From an uncultured Bacteroidota bacterium (lineage in GTDB: Bacteria > Bacteroidota > Rhodothermia > Rhodothermales > UBA10348): a DNA stretch of 54,107 bases. The notes beneath the pieces are model-generated. The model was given only the letters and a program-made list of their open reading frames with translations, searched no databases and was not told the DNA's origin. The translations under genes and the position numbers were made by a program. The stretch is taken from the NCBI GenBank assembly GCA_937877085.1, contig CALEEY010000044.1:1-54107 (forward strand), given 5' to 3'. Within the stretch, counting starts at the first letter, position 1. Each line of letters begins with the position of its first letter. Of the stretch, positions 17,477 through 25,690 are shown piece by piece.

Positions 17477-18523
17477 TTACTGGTTGTTCATTTCAATGGA
17501 GCCATGAGTGGTCCGAGCCTGAATCCTGCGACCACCGCCATTAATAGATCCGGCAACCCGCTCTGCTCCGTTTTCGCCGTTGACCTTGAAATTCCGATCC
17601 ATTTGAATGTCAGGAGCTTCGAAATCGAGATCGGCCCCAGCATTTGCATCCATCGAGATGTCAATATCGCCATGTTCAGTCGACAACGTTGCGCTCTCGT
17701 TTCCAGCCAGAAACACGCGAATGCTGCCGTGTGAGGTCGTTATGTCCGCTTCTCCTACGATACGTTTAATCGAAATATTCGCATGCGAAGTAGCGGCGCT
17801 GAAGCTTTTGGCGTCCACTTCGCCGATCTCAATGTCTGCGTGAGACGTTTCGACATCGACCTGGGATGATGTCAAAGATTGGCCTGAAATATCGCCATGA
17901 GACGACTGGATCGAAATTCTTTCTCCTTTGATTCCACCAAAATCCACGTCCCCATGGGAAGTAAGCAGACTCACTTTCCCTTGGATATCAGCCAAATTTA
18001 CGTCTCCGTGAGAAGTCTGAAGTTCTACGTTGAACGCTTCTGGCACCGTTATCAATACACTAATATTAAGGCTACCATTAAAAGACCAATTGCTGCGGGG
18101 TGACTCGGCTTTCACGTACACAGCTCCACCCTCTTGGTACACTTCCCACTTCATATCTTCAAATCTGGCTCGTGCCCGATCTGAGTTCGAAGAGTTCAAC
18201 GTAACAACGACGGAGGCTTCACTACCGTTTCCAGTAATGATATCTACATCAGCGTGAGCAATATTGATCACGAGATCGTCTCCCTGATTGACATTAAACG
18301 TCTTTTCAATCATAACTTCTGAATCCCTTTCGCGGCTAGACTCTATGCGATCCAGTTTGGCCCGAACTTTGGAAATGATTCTGCTGTGCTCTCCTTCTCC
18401 CATATTGACTGTAAAATCGTCAGAATCCCCGAATTGCTCTTTGTGGGTCATATTCTGAAATAATTGAATACCGCCTAGAACGGTTAACACAACGAGAATG
18501 GAGCCTAATATTTTGGTGCGCAT
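17477..18523 (-). CDS. Exported DUF4097 beta-strand-repeat protein
   Basis: Protein of the DUF4097 family, which forms a long stack of beta strands; role unknown, usually linked to the envelope. The N-terminus (ILGSILVVLTVLGGIQLF) is a signal anchor. The middle and end contain at least eight rungs built on the motif T/S-S-H-G-D-[VI]-x, for example TSHGDVNL, TSHGDVDFGG, QSSHGDISGQ, TSHADIEIG, TSHANISIK, TSHGSIRVF, TEHGDIDIS and TTHGSIEMN. The invariant His and Asp positions look like a repeated ladder. The ATG at 18523 gives a normal start; 20 residues before it in the track are shadow. The gene is divergent from the sulfatase. Confidence 0.9.
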   Translation of the reverse strand: MRTKILGSILVVLTVLGGIQLFQNMTHKEQFGDSDDFTVNMGEGEHSRIISKVRAKLDRIESSRERDSEVMIEKTFNVNQGDDLVINIAHADVDIITGNGSEASVVVTLNSSNSDRARARFEDMKWEVYQEGGAVYVKAESPRSNWSFNGSLNISVLITVPEAFNVELQTSHGDVNLADIQGKVSLLTSHGDVDFGGIKGERISIQSSHGDISGQSLTSSQVDVETSHADIEIGEVDAKSFSAATSHANISIKRIVGEADITTSHGSIRVFLAGNESATLSTEHGDIDISMDANAGADLDFEAPDIQMDRNFKVNGENGAERVAGSINGGGRRIQARTTHGSIEMNNQ

Positions 18524-18684
18524 GATGCTGATTCTGTAAGATGAAGCCGGGGCAAAAACCCTAATGGACCATAGCTGACCCAAAAGGCGCGTAATCGCGA
18601 GGGAGTACCTACGGATGCCATTATTAAAGAGTTACACCAAGATCTATGTATCATAGCAATGAACTTGGGCTGCAAGAACATTTT

Positions 18685-18706
18685 TATCAATACATTGGCA
18701 TTGATA
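18685..18706. promoter_or_regulatory. Inverted repeat in the DUF4097/sulfatase divergent region
   Basis: TATCAAT at 18685-18691 and ATTGATA at 18700-18706 form a perfect seven-base inverted repeat with an eight-base spacer, 29 bases before the sulfatase ATG. The size and placement suit an operator for a dimeric regulator, but no regulator gene is nearby, so this is a weak call. Confidence 0.35.
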
Positions 18707-18734
18707 TTTCACGTGTCAACTGACCACCGCGGCC

Positions 18735-20177
18735 ATGCAAAAAGTCTTCATTTTAACTATTTCGGCTCTTTTATTCAGTTCCTGCGCTTCGAAGCCGGAA
18801 GATGAGACGCGCAGTTCCTCGCCGAACGTGGTCATGATTTTTGTCGACGATCTGGGCTATGCAGACATTGGAGCGTATGGAGCAACTGCTTACAAAACGC
18901 CTGAATTAGATAAGCTGGCTGGCGAGGGAGTACTCTTTACCGACTTTTATGTAAGTCAGCCGGTATGCTCGGCCTCTCGGTCTTCCCTGCTAACAGGCTC
19001 GTATGCCAACCGAATTGGCATTCATGGAGCGCTAGGCCCTGGGAACACCCACGGTATAAATCCCGCTGAAACGACTATGGCGGAGCTTTTCAAATCAAAA
19101 GAGTACGCCACGGCCATTTTTGGAAAATGGCATCTGGGTCACTTACCTGAATTTCTGCCGACGGAGCACGGGTTTGATCGATATTACGGCATCCCCTATT
19201 CGAACGATATGTGGCCTTTTCACCCGGAAAACCCAAAAGCATGGGTTGATTTACCGACCATTGAAGGAACAGAGGTCGTCGGTTACAACACCGATCAATC
19301 TAGGTTCACCAGCGATTTTACCGCCCGGGCTGTCGATTTTATTGGTGAGCAAGCCGCTGCTGGGACGCCATTTTTCCTCTACCTGGCTCATCCGATGCCT
19401 CATGTACCGCTTGCCGTATCTGAGGAGCGAGCAGGAGCTAGCGGCGCCGGATTGTTTGGTGATGTTATCCAAGAAATTGACTGGTCCGTTGGCCAGGTTT
19501 TAAAGGCGCTCAAAGACGCGGGGGTAGAGGACAATACCTTGGTCATGTTCGCGTCGGACAATGGCCCCTGGTTGAGCTATGGAAATCATGCAGGGTCTGC
19601 CCTACCGCTAAGGGAAGGCAAAGGAACCGCATTTGATGGTGGTATTCGTGTCCCCTTCATCGCGCGGTGGCCAGAAGTTATTCCAGCAGGACTTCGAGTT
19701 TCTGCCCCAGCTATGACCATCGACGTGTTTCCGACGATGGCCGAACTTATTGGCGCTCCGCTTCCCGAACTTCCAATCGATGGTCGTTCCATTTGGAAGC
19801 TCATGAATGGCACCAGCACAGAATCCGCGCAGGAAGCCTACTACTTTTATTACAATCAGAATGAACTCCACGCCATGAGAAGTGGCCAGTGGAAACTCAA
19901 TTTCCCTCATTCCTATCGGACCATGAAGGGCCAAACCCCCGGAAAAGACGGCATTCCTGGGAAGTACGATTATTCCGCCATCGTCGGACTGGAACTCTTC
20001 AATTTAGACTCAGACATATCAGAATCCATCGACGTATCAAGTCAGCATCCCGATGTGGTGGAACGACTTACGCACTTGGCGGATGCCAAACGTGCCGAAT
20101 TGGGGGATGCTCTTCGTGGCATCGAAGGCACAGCCAATCGGGAGCCTGGTAGGCACGTGTCCGAAACGGCAAATTAA
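18735..20177 (+). CDS. Arylsulfatase-type sulfatase (lipoprotein)
   Basis: Exported sulfatase that hydrolyses a sulfate ester using a formylglycine made from Cys. The lipobox SSCAS ends a signal peptide. The metal-binding NVVMIFVDDLGYADIG opens the alkaline-phosphatase fold, and the maturation motif CSASR (C-x-[P/A]-x-R type with Ala in place of the usual Pro) lies in SQPVCSASRSSLLTGSY. GKWHLGH, then HVPL and the late FASDNGPW complete the active site. It is a 480-residue S1-type enzyme. A formylglycine-generating or anSME maturase must be encoded elsewhere. A large glycosidase-like gene converges from the right, suggesting work on a sulfated glycan (inference). Confidence 0.94.
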   Translation: MQKVFILTISALLFSSCASKPEDETRSSSPNVVMIFVDDLGYADIGAYGATAYKTPELDKLAGEGVLFTDFYVSQPVCSASRSSLLTGSYANRIGIHGALGPGNTHGINPAETTMAELFKSKEYATAIFGKWHLGHLPEFLPTEHGFDRYYGIPYSNDMWPFHPENPKAWVDLPTIEGTEVVGYNTDQSRFTSDFTARAVDFIGEQAAAGTPFFLYLAHPMPHVPLAVSEERAGASGAGLFGDVIQEIDWSVGQVLKALKDAGVEDNTLVMFASDNGPWLSYGNHAGSALPLREGKGTAFDGGIRVPFIARWPEVIPAGLRVSAPAMTIDVFPTMAELIGAPLPELPIDGRSIWKLMNGTSTESAQEAYYFYYNQNELHAMRSGQWKLNFPHSYRTMKGQTPGKDGIPGKYDYSAIVGLELFNLDSDISESIDVSSQHPDVVERLTHLADAKRAELGDALRGIEGTANREPGRHVSETAN

Positions 20178-20244
20178 AACCATTTCGAAGGTTTTTCGAC
20201 CCTGAACCAAGCTCGTAGTCACCAAGCGAGTAGTCTAAGAAACG

Positions 20245-22683
20245 CTAGTTGCTAGGGCGCACACCCGTCGCTAAATCTTGGCCTTTTAAGCGAAGCTCCA
20301 CGCGCAAAGAAGTTTCCGTATCGCCATCCAACTCCGCGGTAAGAGATAAGGAATGAGATCCGGCTTGCGCCAGCAGTGCTGCTGAATCTACTGGTATGCT
20401 CTCCAGGGCGTGCCAAGACGGGTCAAAACGTGTTGCCGATGAACCATCACGAAAAACCAACGATTCTCCCTTTGCTAGGCCAATAGGAATGGCCACTTCC
20501 TGATTATTGTCGAGCGTAAATCGAATGTTGGAAGCCGTGCCTCCGTCGGCGGTTAGGATGAAAGATATAGGGCCTTCAATCTCCTCGGACTCGAAGGTAA
20601 AATTAGATTCTGCCGGTTCTCCCGGCTGACGTTCCCGGTTAAAGCGCCTGAAAATATGCACTTTACTGGGCGTCAGGGTCCATGCGCCATCGGAAGCCAC
20701 TTCCAAGTGGTATTCCAGGTCCCGCGACCGAAGCAGCGCTTTTTGATCCTCCGTAAACACATCGCCAATCCGCAATTTTTCCCATGCTCCCAGCAAGGCC
20801 AATATGGCATCGGTTTGGCCATTTTTTTCCACCGCGTCAAATGAGGTTACAAATCCGTATCCAGCATCATATCCGGCTGAGAGGGAAAGCATCCATTCGA
20901 TGTCCTCCAAACTGGTTTCAGGCGTCATTTTGAACCAACCTAACATGCCGGGCATCAGGTTTCGCTGGAAATACGCCTGATTTTTAAGACGATATTCCGT
21001 TTGACTTTCGCGGAAACCTGCATACCACGGTTCGCCCCAGTTCATCCTCGTATAAATGTGCCAAAAGAAGTGCGTGGTACGACTAGCGTCGGCAATGTAG
21101 TGGGACCGAATGTCCTCGTTAAGATTGTCGTACCAAGACTGGGCAAAGAGCGATTCGCCGTAATTACCCATTCCTGTCGACCGATTCCCTTCCAGACCAT
21201 CAAACGATATTTGACGCAACCCCGCCTCATTGTATAGCGTGGCTAACGTTTTAGCCATTTCCTCGGATAGAGACGTCTCCGTCAGAAAAACCATGTATCC
21301 GTGATCGTCGAGCTTGGAAATCTTGGATCCAACCGGATGTGCTGAAGCCGTTGTTCCAAAAGCTCCCCGTTCCACTCCAACCAATTGCCAGGGCGAATTG
21401 GCCGAAACCGACGTGTATTTGATGATTTCGTCCTCGATTTGAGCGGCCATCAAATAGCTCTTATTCGCCTGATTAAAATATCCAGGGTCTTCTATCGAAA
21501 TGGAAGATTGGTCCGAGGACAACTCCTCCAACAAACGGGTACTACCTACTTTCGCCAGCCGGGAATCGGGCGTAGGCGTTACGTAGGGGTCGTTGGTCGT
21601 GACAAAATTGGACAGGTTGTGGGTCCCGATCATCAATCCCCGCTCCGTGGCGCGGTTTGAGATCCGTTTTAAGCTAGCTACGCCATCCGGGAAGCTTTCC
21701 TCGTTTATTTTGAAATGGCCCCACGTTTCAAACAATCCATCGTGATACAAATATCTTAGTCCCGCCTTTTCGACGATGTCCATAGCTTGTTCGGACGTCG
21801 CTTCACTAAAGTTCATGATGATGTAAGCCGCATTCGCCGTCGGGGATTCTTTCCCCCAAACGCCGTCGATCATGGGATGCGGGAGTCCTTCAGCTTGCTC
21901 AATAATCCCTAACGTGGCCAGCGTTTGTGCCACTGGAACCCCGAAAAGGGCTATTTTGGATCCGACGACCCCTCCATCATCAAAAGCAGGTGCTACATAC
22001 CGATCGTATCCCTGATTCTTGATGACCCTATCCTTTACGCGATTTCGAGTGTAGGCTTGCAGGGTGCTCCCCATCGAATCGGGTTTGGCCGCCTCCACGC
22101 GATAAAGAACCGAACGCGATTTGGCCGGGTCCATATCGTGATAATTTCCGCCCTCGAAAATGTCCATCTCTGGCATGGCGTCGTTTTCATTCCACGGAAA
22201 TCCACCCAAGGTTTTAATGTTCAGAGCTTGGAGCCCAATGGCAAATTCAGCGCCGCGCGCTACACCCACCGTTTCTCCGATGGACTCCCCAATAGTGGTG
22301 GCATAAGGACCCCACAGAACCAGGTCAACCGAATCCGGATTGGACAGCTCCGTCAATTCAAACACAATATGAGCGTCTTTTTCCTCAATTTGAACGTGAG
22401 CCACAAAACCACCAGGAAACGTCAACTCAATTCCATTTCCTTTAGCTCGAGCCGATTGAGGGACCGCAAACGCTCCATTCTTTCGCAATTGGAGGATTGG
22501 CGAAGGACGTGAAACGTACTCCGTGCCATTCTTCCAGTCCTGCAAGTGAATGATCTGGCCTTGTTCTGAAATGACCACCCTGAGGGTGTCTGTTCGCAGA
22601 ACCAAGGCATTTTTCTCGGAGCATCCTAACACGAACGCTCCCAGCAAGGCAAGTACCACGTAAGGGGCTCGCGACGCCTTCAT
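20245..22683 (-). CDS. Large glycosidase-like lipoprotein, family unassigned
   Basis: An 812-residue lipoprotein (lipobox VLGCS) that I cannot assign to a family. An N-terminal beta-sandwich (to about 270) of the type that precedes glycoside hydrolase barrels is followed by a region with TIM-barrel features: AGLRYLYHDGLFETWGHF, then FPDGVASLKRISNRATERGLMIGTHN, which is typical of GH36/GH31-like beta-strand/Gly layouts, and a candidate acidic catalytic residue in QISFDGLEGN. A beta-rich C-terminal domain (from about 690) resembles a carbohydrate-binding or accessory fold. The ATG at 22683 has an excellent ribosome binding site (GGGAGGGGAC). It ends 68 bases from a convergent sulfatase. A role in degrading a sulfated or other polysaccharide is inference. 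Confidence 0.8.
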   Translation of the reverse strand: MKASRAPYVVLALLGAFVLGCSEKNALVLRTDTLRVVISEQGQIIHLQDWKNGTEYVSRPSPILQLRKNGAFAVPQSARAKGNGIELTFPGGFVAHVQIEEKDAHIVFELTELSNPDSVDLVLWGPYATTIGESIGETVGVARGAEFAIGLQALNIKTLGGFPWNENDAMPEMDIFEGGNYHDMDPAKSRSVLYRVEAAKPDSMGSTLQAYTRNRVKDRVIKNQGYDRYVAPAFDDGGVVGSKIALFGVPVAQTLATLGIIEQAEGLPHPMIDGVWGKESPTANAAYIIMNFSEATSEQAMDIVEKAGLRYLYHDGLFETWGHFKINEESFPDGVASLKRISNRATERGLMIGTHNLSNFVTTNDPYVTPTPDSRLAKVGSTRLLEELSSDQSSISIEDPGYFNQANKSYLMAAQIEDEIIKYTSVSANSPWQLVGVERGAFGTTASAHPVGSKISKLDDHGYMVFLTETSLSEEMAKTLATLYNEAGLRQISFDGLEGNRSTGMGNYGESLFAQSWYDNLNEDIRSHYIADASRTTHFFWHIYTRMNWGEPWYAGFRESQTEYRLKNQAYFQRNLMPGMLGWFKMTPETSLEDIEWMLSLSAGYDAGYGFVTSFDAVEKNGQTDAILALLGAWEKLRIGDVFTEDQKALLRSRDLEYHLEVASDGAWTLTPSKVHIFRRFNRERQPGEPAESNFTFESEEIEGPISFILTADGGTASNIRFTLDNNQEVAIPIGLAKGESLVFRDGSSATRFDPSWHALESIPVDSAALLAQAGSHSLSLTAELDGDTETSLRVELRLKGQDLATGVRPSN

Positions 22684-22695
22684 GTCCCCTCCCTT
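22684..22695 (-). promoter_or_regulatory. Strong Shine-Dalgarno of the glycosidase-like gene
   Basis: On the minus strand the bases before the ATG at 22683 read AAGGGAGGGGAC, a nearly ideal anti-16S match. Such sites are rare in this window, where most genes lack one. It settles the start 48 bases inside the track ORF. Confidence 0.75.
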
Positions 22696-22837
22696 TAAAG
22701 AAAGCTTGTGCAAAAAGGAATAATTAAGCATGATTTTGGCGGTTTACGACCTCTTTTGTTGAAGATAAACCATACATAGGTGTTTGTCCGACTATATTTA
22801 ACCTGAAGTATGCTTCCTGATTACGAAATTGTCCAGT

Positions 22838-23017
22838 ATGGCCAGCATTCGAATTCCACTCTATTTCAGCCTCATCTTTATGTTGACGCTAACTTCTTGC
22901 TCCAGCTTGCAGTCTCTAGATCTGAGTGGAGCCTATACCATCTACTCCCAATTGGTGGAACGATACAACTCCATACCATTGTTAAAACGAGTGTTTGGAA
23001 GTAAAGACAAGCGATGA
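22838..23017 (+). CDS. Small hypothetical lipoprotein
   Basis: A 59-residue lipoprotein: signal peptide IPLYFSLIFMLTLTSC with lipobox LTSC, then only about 38 mature residues with a central helix (YTIYSQLVERYNSIP) and a basic tail (FGSKDKR). The ATG at 22838 is preferred over a TTG at 22829 for a shorter, normal signal peptide. It overlaps the next start as ATGA, so it is translationally coupled to the thioredoxin-like gene. I do not recognise the family. Confidence 0.7.
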   Translation: MASIRIPLYFSLIFMLTLTSCSSLQSLDLSGAYTIYSQLVERYNSIPLLKRVFGSKDKR

Positions 23018-23664
23018 AACCTATACTAGCGATCCTCTTCCTCCTCTGCGCCCCTCCAATTGTTGCCGCACAAACTCACAGTGCTGTCAGCGAGGCGCCT
23101 TCAGATACCACGGGATTACCGACGAATCAAGCCCTCTACGCATCCGGCATTCGATTCGGTCTGTTCTTGGATCAAGCCGAAAGACGCCGCGAAATGTGGC
23201 TAGACAATTTTGACAAAGGGAGAGTACCCGTCGATATTCGCAGGCGTGCCTCCGAGCTTCACGGACCTTATTACCTGATTGCTGTGGCCATAGATGGCTG
23301 TAGCGATTCCGTGAATACCATCCCCTATGTAGCCCACTTAGCCAATGCGGCCGAAGCCATCGAGATGCGCATTATATCGCCTGATGCTGGCCGGCATATT
23401 ATGGAGGCACATAGGACTCCAGATGGGCGCCCCTCTACACCCACTATTTTGGTTCTGGACTCCGATTTCAATGAAATAGGTGCGTTTATTGAGCGCCCAA
23501 AGCAACTCCAAGACTGGGCGCTTGGAAGTGGGAAAGAATTATCTTCTTCCGCCTTTATGACAGCAAAATTTGCTTGGTACGACGAAGACCTCGGGCGCAA
23601 CACCATGTCCGAAGTGTTGGACATCATTGAAAAACATCAGGCAGAGGGTGGGCACCAACACTAA
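23014..23664 (+). CDS. Exported thioredoxin-family protein with CxxS site
   Basis: A 216-residue protein with a Sec signal peptide (ILAILFLLCAPPIVAAQ) and a thioredoxin-like fold. The redox site reads AIDGCSDSVNTIP, giving C-x-x-S (CSDS) where thioredoxins have CxxC, and the cis-Pro loop appears as RPSTPTILVLDSDFNEIG. The first ~60 residues between the signal and the fold (GIRFGLFLDQAERRREMW) are helical. The single-Cys site suggests an isomerase or glutathione-dependent thiol role, or a bacillithiol-like function. It is coupled to a small lipoprotein gene upstream. No partner electron donor is visible. Confidence 0.82.
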   Translation: MKPILAILFLLCAPPIVAAQTHSAVSEAPSDTTGLPTNQALYASGIRFGLFLDQAERRREMWLDNFDKGRVPVDIRRRASELHGPYYLIAVAIDGCSDSVNTIPYVAHLANAAEAIEMRIISPDAGRHIMEAHRTPDGRPSTPTILVLDSDFNEIGAFIERPKQLQDWALGSGKELSSSAFMTAKFAWYDEDLGRNTMSEVLDIIEKHQAEGGHQH

Positions 23665-23796
23665 TTTAATTTTTTAATTGACGGCCGCTGCGACGTTACC
23701 TTTCCTTTCTGCTGGTAAAAGACTACCTCGGCTAAAAAGGTCATTTCGGCCTTACAAAGGCGCCTCGGCGCGACTTATACCAGTAGGAATAGTATT

Positions 23797-24180
23797 ATGA
23801 AGTATATTGTACCCTCCTCGAAGACTGTCGATCAGGCTTCAACCGATTTTGAAACAGCCGTTTCCAATCACGGCTTCGGTATTTTGCATACCTACGACTT
23901 AAAAGCTACGCTTAACGGAAAGGGTATCTCGTTTGACAACGAAGTGCGGATTTACGAGGTCTGTAATCCAAAGAGGGCGGCTGAAGTCCTCGCCGCCGAT
24001 ATGGAGATGAATTTGGCCCTACCGTGTCGCGTTTCTGTGTATGAAAAAAACGGCCAGACACAGATCGGTATGATCAGTCCTAGTGCCATGCTTTCCATGC
24101 TCTCCGATGCTCCAGCCTTAGACGATATCGCAGCGAGTGTCGAAAAGTCGATCAAGGCAATGATTTTGGAAGCAAAATAA
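23797..24180 (+). CDS. DUF302 domain-containing protein
   Basis: A 127-residue cytosolic protein made of one DUF302 domain. The diagnostic stretch GFGILHTYDLKATLNGKG, then VRIYEVCNPKRAAEVLA and LPCRVSVYEKNGQTQIGMI are all present in the expected order. Members are small proteins of unknown function, often near redox or heavy-metal genes. The start ATG is preceded by GTAGGAATAGTATT without a clear Shine-Dalgarno. It lies alone between the thioredoxin-like and DUF2911 genes, with gaps of 130 and 180 bases. Confidence 0.92.
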   Translation: MKYIVPSSKTVDQASTDFETAVSNHGFGILHTYDLKATLNGKGISFDNEVRIYEVCNPKRAAEVLAADMEMNLALPCRVSVYEKNGQTQIGMISPSAMLSMLSDAPALDDIAASVEKSIKAMILEAK

Positions 24181-24361
24181 AACGGCCAAAACAACAATTA
24201 CCGGCCTTCTTTGGTTCTTTAGCCCACGAATCATAGAGCGTTAGATGATCTGCGCGGTGAATATGCGGAAAGCCTGAATTCGAATTCTTTTCGAACCCAA
24301 ACTTCCTGAAATCGACTTCGTTCGACCTTGCCTTCCCCCCATTATCATCTCATTTGCAATC

Positions 24362-25534
24362 ATGAATCGCATTTTAGCTCTATTAACCTTCGTTTTCGTC
24401 CTTACCGGATGTAATACTAACGCAGGTTGGACTCCAGATCCAAACGAACCCCGGGCCTTTGTGACCACCTTGGGCGCAGATACCGTGGCCGTTGAAGTCT
24501 ACACTCGTTCTGGGGATTCTATTGAAGGAATCTTGGTAGACCGCCTTCCATATACACACATTGTGGAGTACGCGGCGAGTCTGGACGCGGACGGCAACGT
24601 CACCAACCTTCAGTTTACTCTCCGTACCCCAGAAGCTAATCCTGCGGGTCCAGCCGGAAGTTCTGCTCGTATTTCAATTGTAGATGGACAAGGGACTGTT
24701 ATCCGTGTAGGCGGCGAAAATCCAGATACCGTGATGGTCGATGTGCCTGCCGGAACGCTTCCTACACTTGGGCGCGCAGACGTGGCCATGTTTGAATTTG
24801 AACAGGTTGCCAACATGCTCAGAGAAGGCGCGAGTCAAATCATGCTACTTGGCGCCAATGGTTCGGCACCTCGGATCAACGAATCAAAAGTGGTTTCAGC
24901 CGATACGGTTTCGATGGACTATTACGGTTATGTAAGATTGGGTTGGACAGACGAAAGTGGCCAGTTGCTGGGCGTTTCTGGTGCAGCAACCACCAACAAA
25001 TCCGAAAGTCGCCGTGTCGAACCGTTTGTAGTTGGTGAAATGGCCGAACGTTGGGCTGCCATGGATGCCTCAGGCAACGGTATCGGAGTACCTTCGCCCG
25101 GAGCTGTTGTCGCCATTACACTCGACAGCGCCAATTTGGAAGTTAAATACAGCCAGCCGGCTAAAAGGGGGCGCGAAATCTGGGGTCAATTGGTTCCAGA
25201 AGGACAAGTTTGGCGAACTGGTGCCAACGCGGCTACTCACTTTACTACAAGTAAAGACCTTTCATTTGATGGTCAAGTCTTGGCCGCTGGAACGTACACG
25301 GTATGGTCCGTCTATGCAGATGGAGGTTTAACCTTGATTTTCAATAGTCAAACGGGTCAGTGGGGAACGGTCCACGATTCAGCCCTCGACTTGTTCAGCG
25401 CGTCTATGATGGGTTCAGACCGTACGGACTCCAGCGAGCGCTTTGTGATCTCTTTGGAAGACACCGAGGCTGGTGGCTCGATCATTTTTGATTGGGATTT
25501 GAAACGGTTTACGCTTCCCTTCACCGTCAACTAG
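24362..25534 (+). CDS. DUF2911 domain-containing lipoprotein
   Basis: A 390-residue lipoprotein (lipobox LTGC) with two parts. The N-terminal ~200 residues are beta-rich and not recognised. The C-terminal half holds DUF2911: ITLDSANLEVKYSQPAKRGREIWGQLVP, GQVWRTGANAATHFTTSKD, GTYTVWSVY and WGTVHDSALDLFSA. This is the family signature in Bacteroidota. Function unknown. Transcription ends at a strong terminator about 65 bases after the stop. A 12-base palindrome GAATTCGAATTC sits 75 bases before the ATG (24276-24287) and could be chance or an operator. Confidence 0.9.
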   Translation: MNRILALLTFVFVLTGCNTNAGWTPDPNEPRAFVTTLGADTVAVEVYTRSGDSIEGILVDRLPYTHIVEYAASLDADGNVTNLQFTLRTPEANPAGPAGSSARISIVDGQGTVIRVGGENPDTVMVDVPAGTLPTLGRADVAMFEFEQVANMLREGASQIMLLGANGSAPRINESKVVSADTVSMDYYGYVRLGWTDESGQLLGVSGAATTNKSESRRVEPFVVGEMAERWAAMDASGNGIGVPSPGAVVAITLDSANLEVKYSQPAKRGREIWGQLVPEGQVWRTGANAATHFTTSKDLSFDGQVLAAGTYTVWSVYADGGLTLIFNSQTGQWGTVHDSALDLFSASMMGSDRTDSSERFVISLEDTEAGGSIIFDWDLKRFTLPFTVN

Positions 25535-25599
25535 GGCGCCAACAGATTACTTTCCGCCGATCCTACGTCTACGAAAGACTCGGACCGGCTAAAAATGAC

Positions 25600-25638
25600 G
25601 AGGTGGGGGGCGCAAAAGCGCCCCCCACCTCTTTTTTT
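25600..25638 (+). terminator. Rho-independent terminator after the DUF2911 gene
   Basis: A perfect 14-base stem, GAGGTGGGGGGCGC with GCGCCCCCCACCTC around an AAAA loop, followed directly by TTTTTTT. It serves the plus-strand DUF2911 gene. On the opposite strand the run after the stem is GTCATTTTTAG, so it could also help end the convergent minus-strand receptor gene. Confidence 0.9.
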
Positions 25639-25670
25639 GTCTACGCTCTTCCGCCAGGCAAGCGTAGACA
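25638..25670. repeat. Second hairpin between convergent genes
   Basis: TGTCTACGCT (25638-25647) pairs perfectly with AGCGTAGACA (25661-25670) around a 13-base loop. It lies just after the terminator T-run and before the end of the minus-strand receptor gene. It has no T-run of its own on either strand, so it may protect mRNA 3' ends. Confidence 0.45.
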
Positions 25671-25690
25671 AGAACTCAAAACGTTTCCGA

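Noticed and set aside
24276-24287. Palindrome GAATTCGAATTC as an operator
   Set aside because: Only 12 bases, no regulator nearby and a related sequence (GAATTCGAATT) occurs inside a coding region at 39487, so chance is likely.
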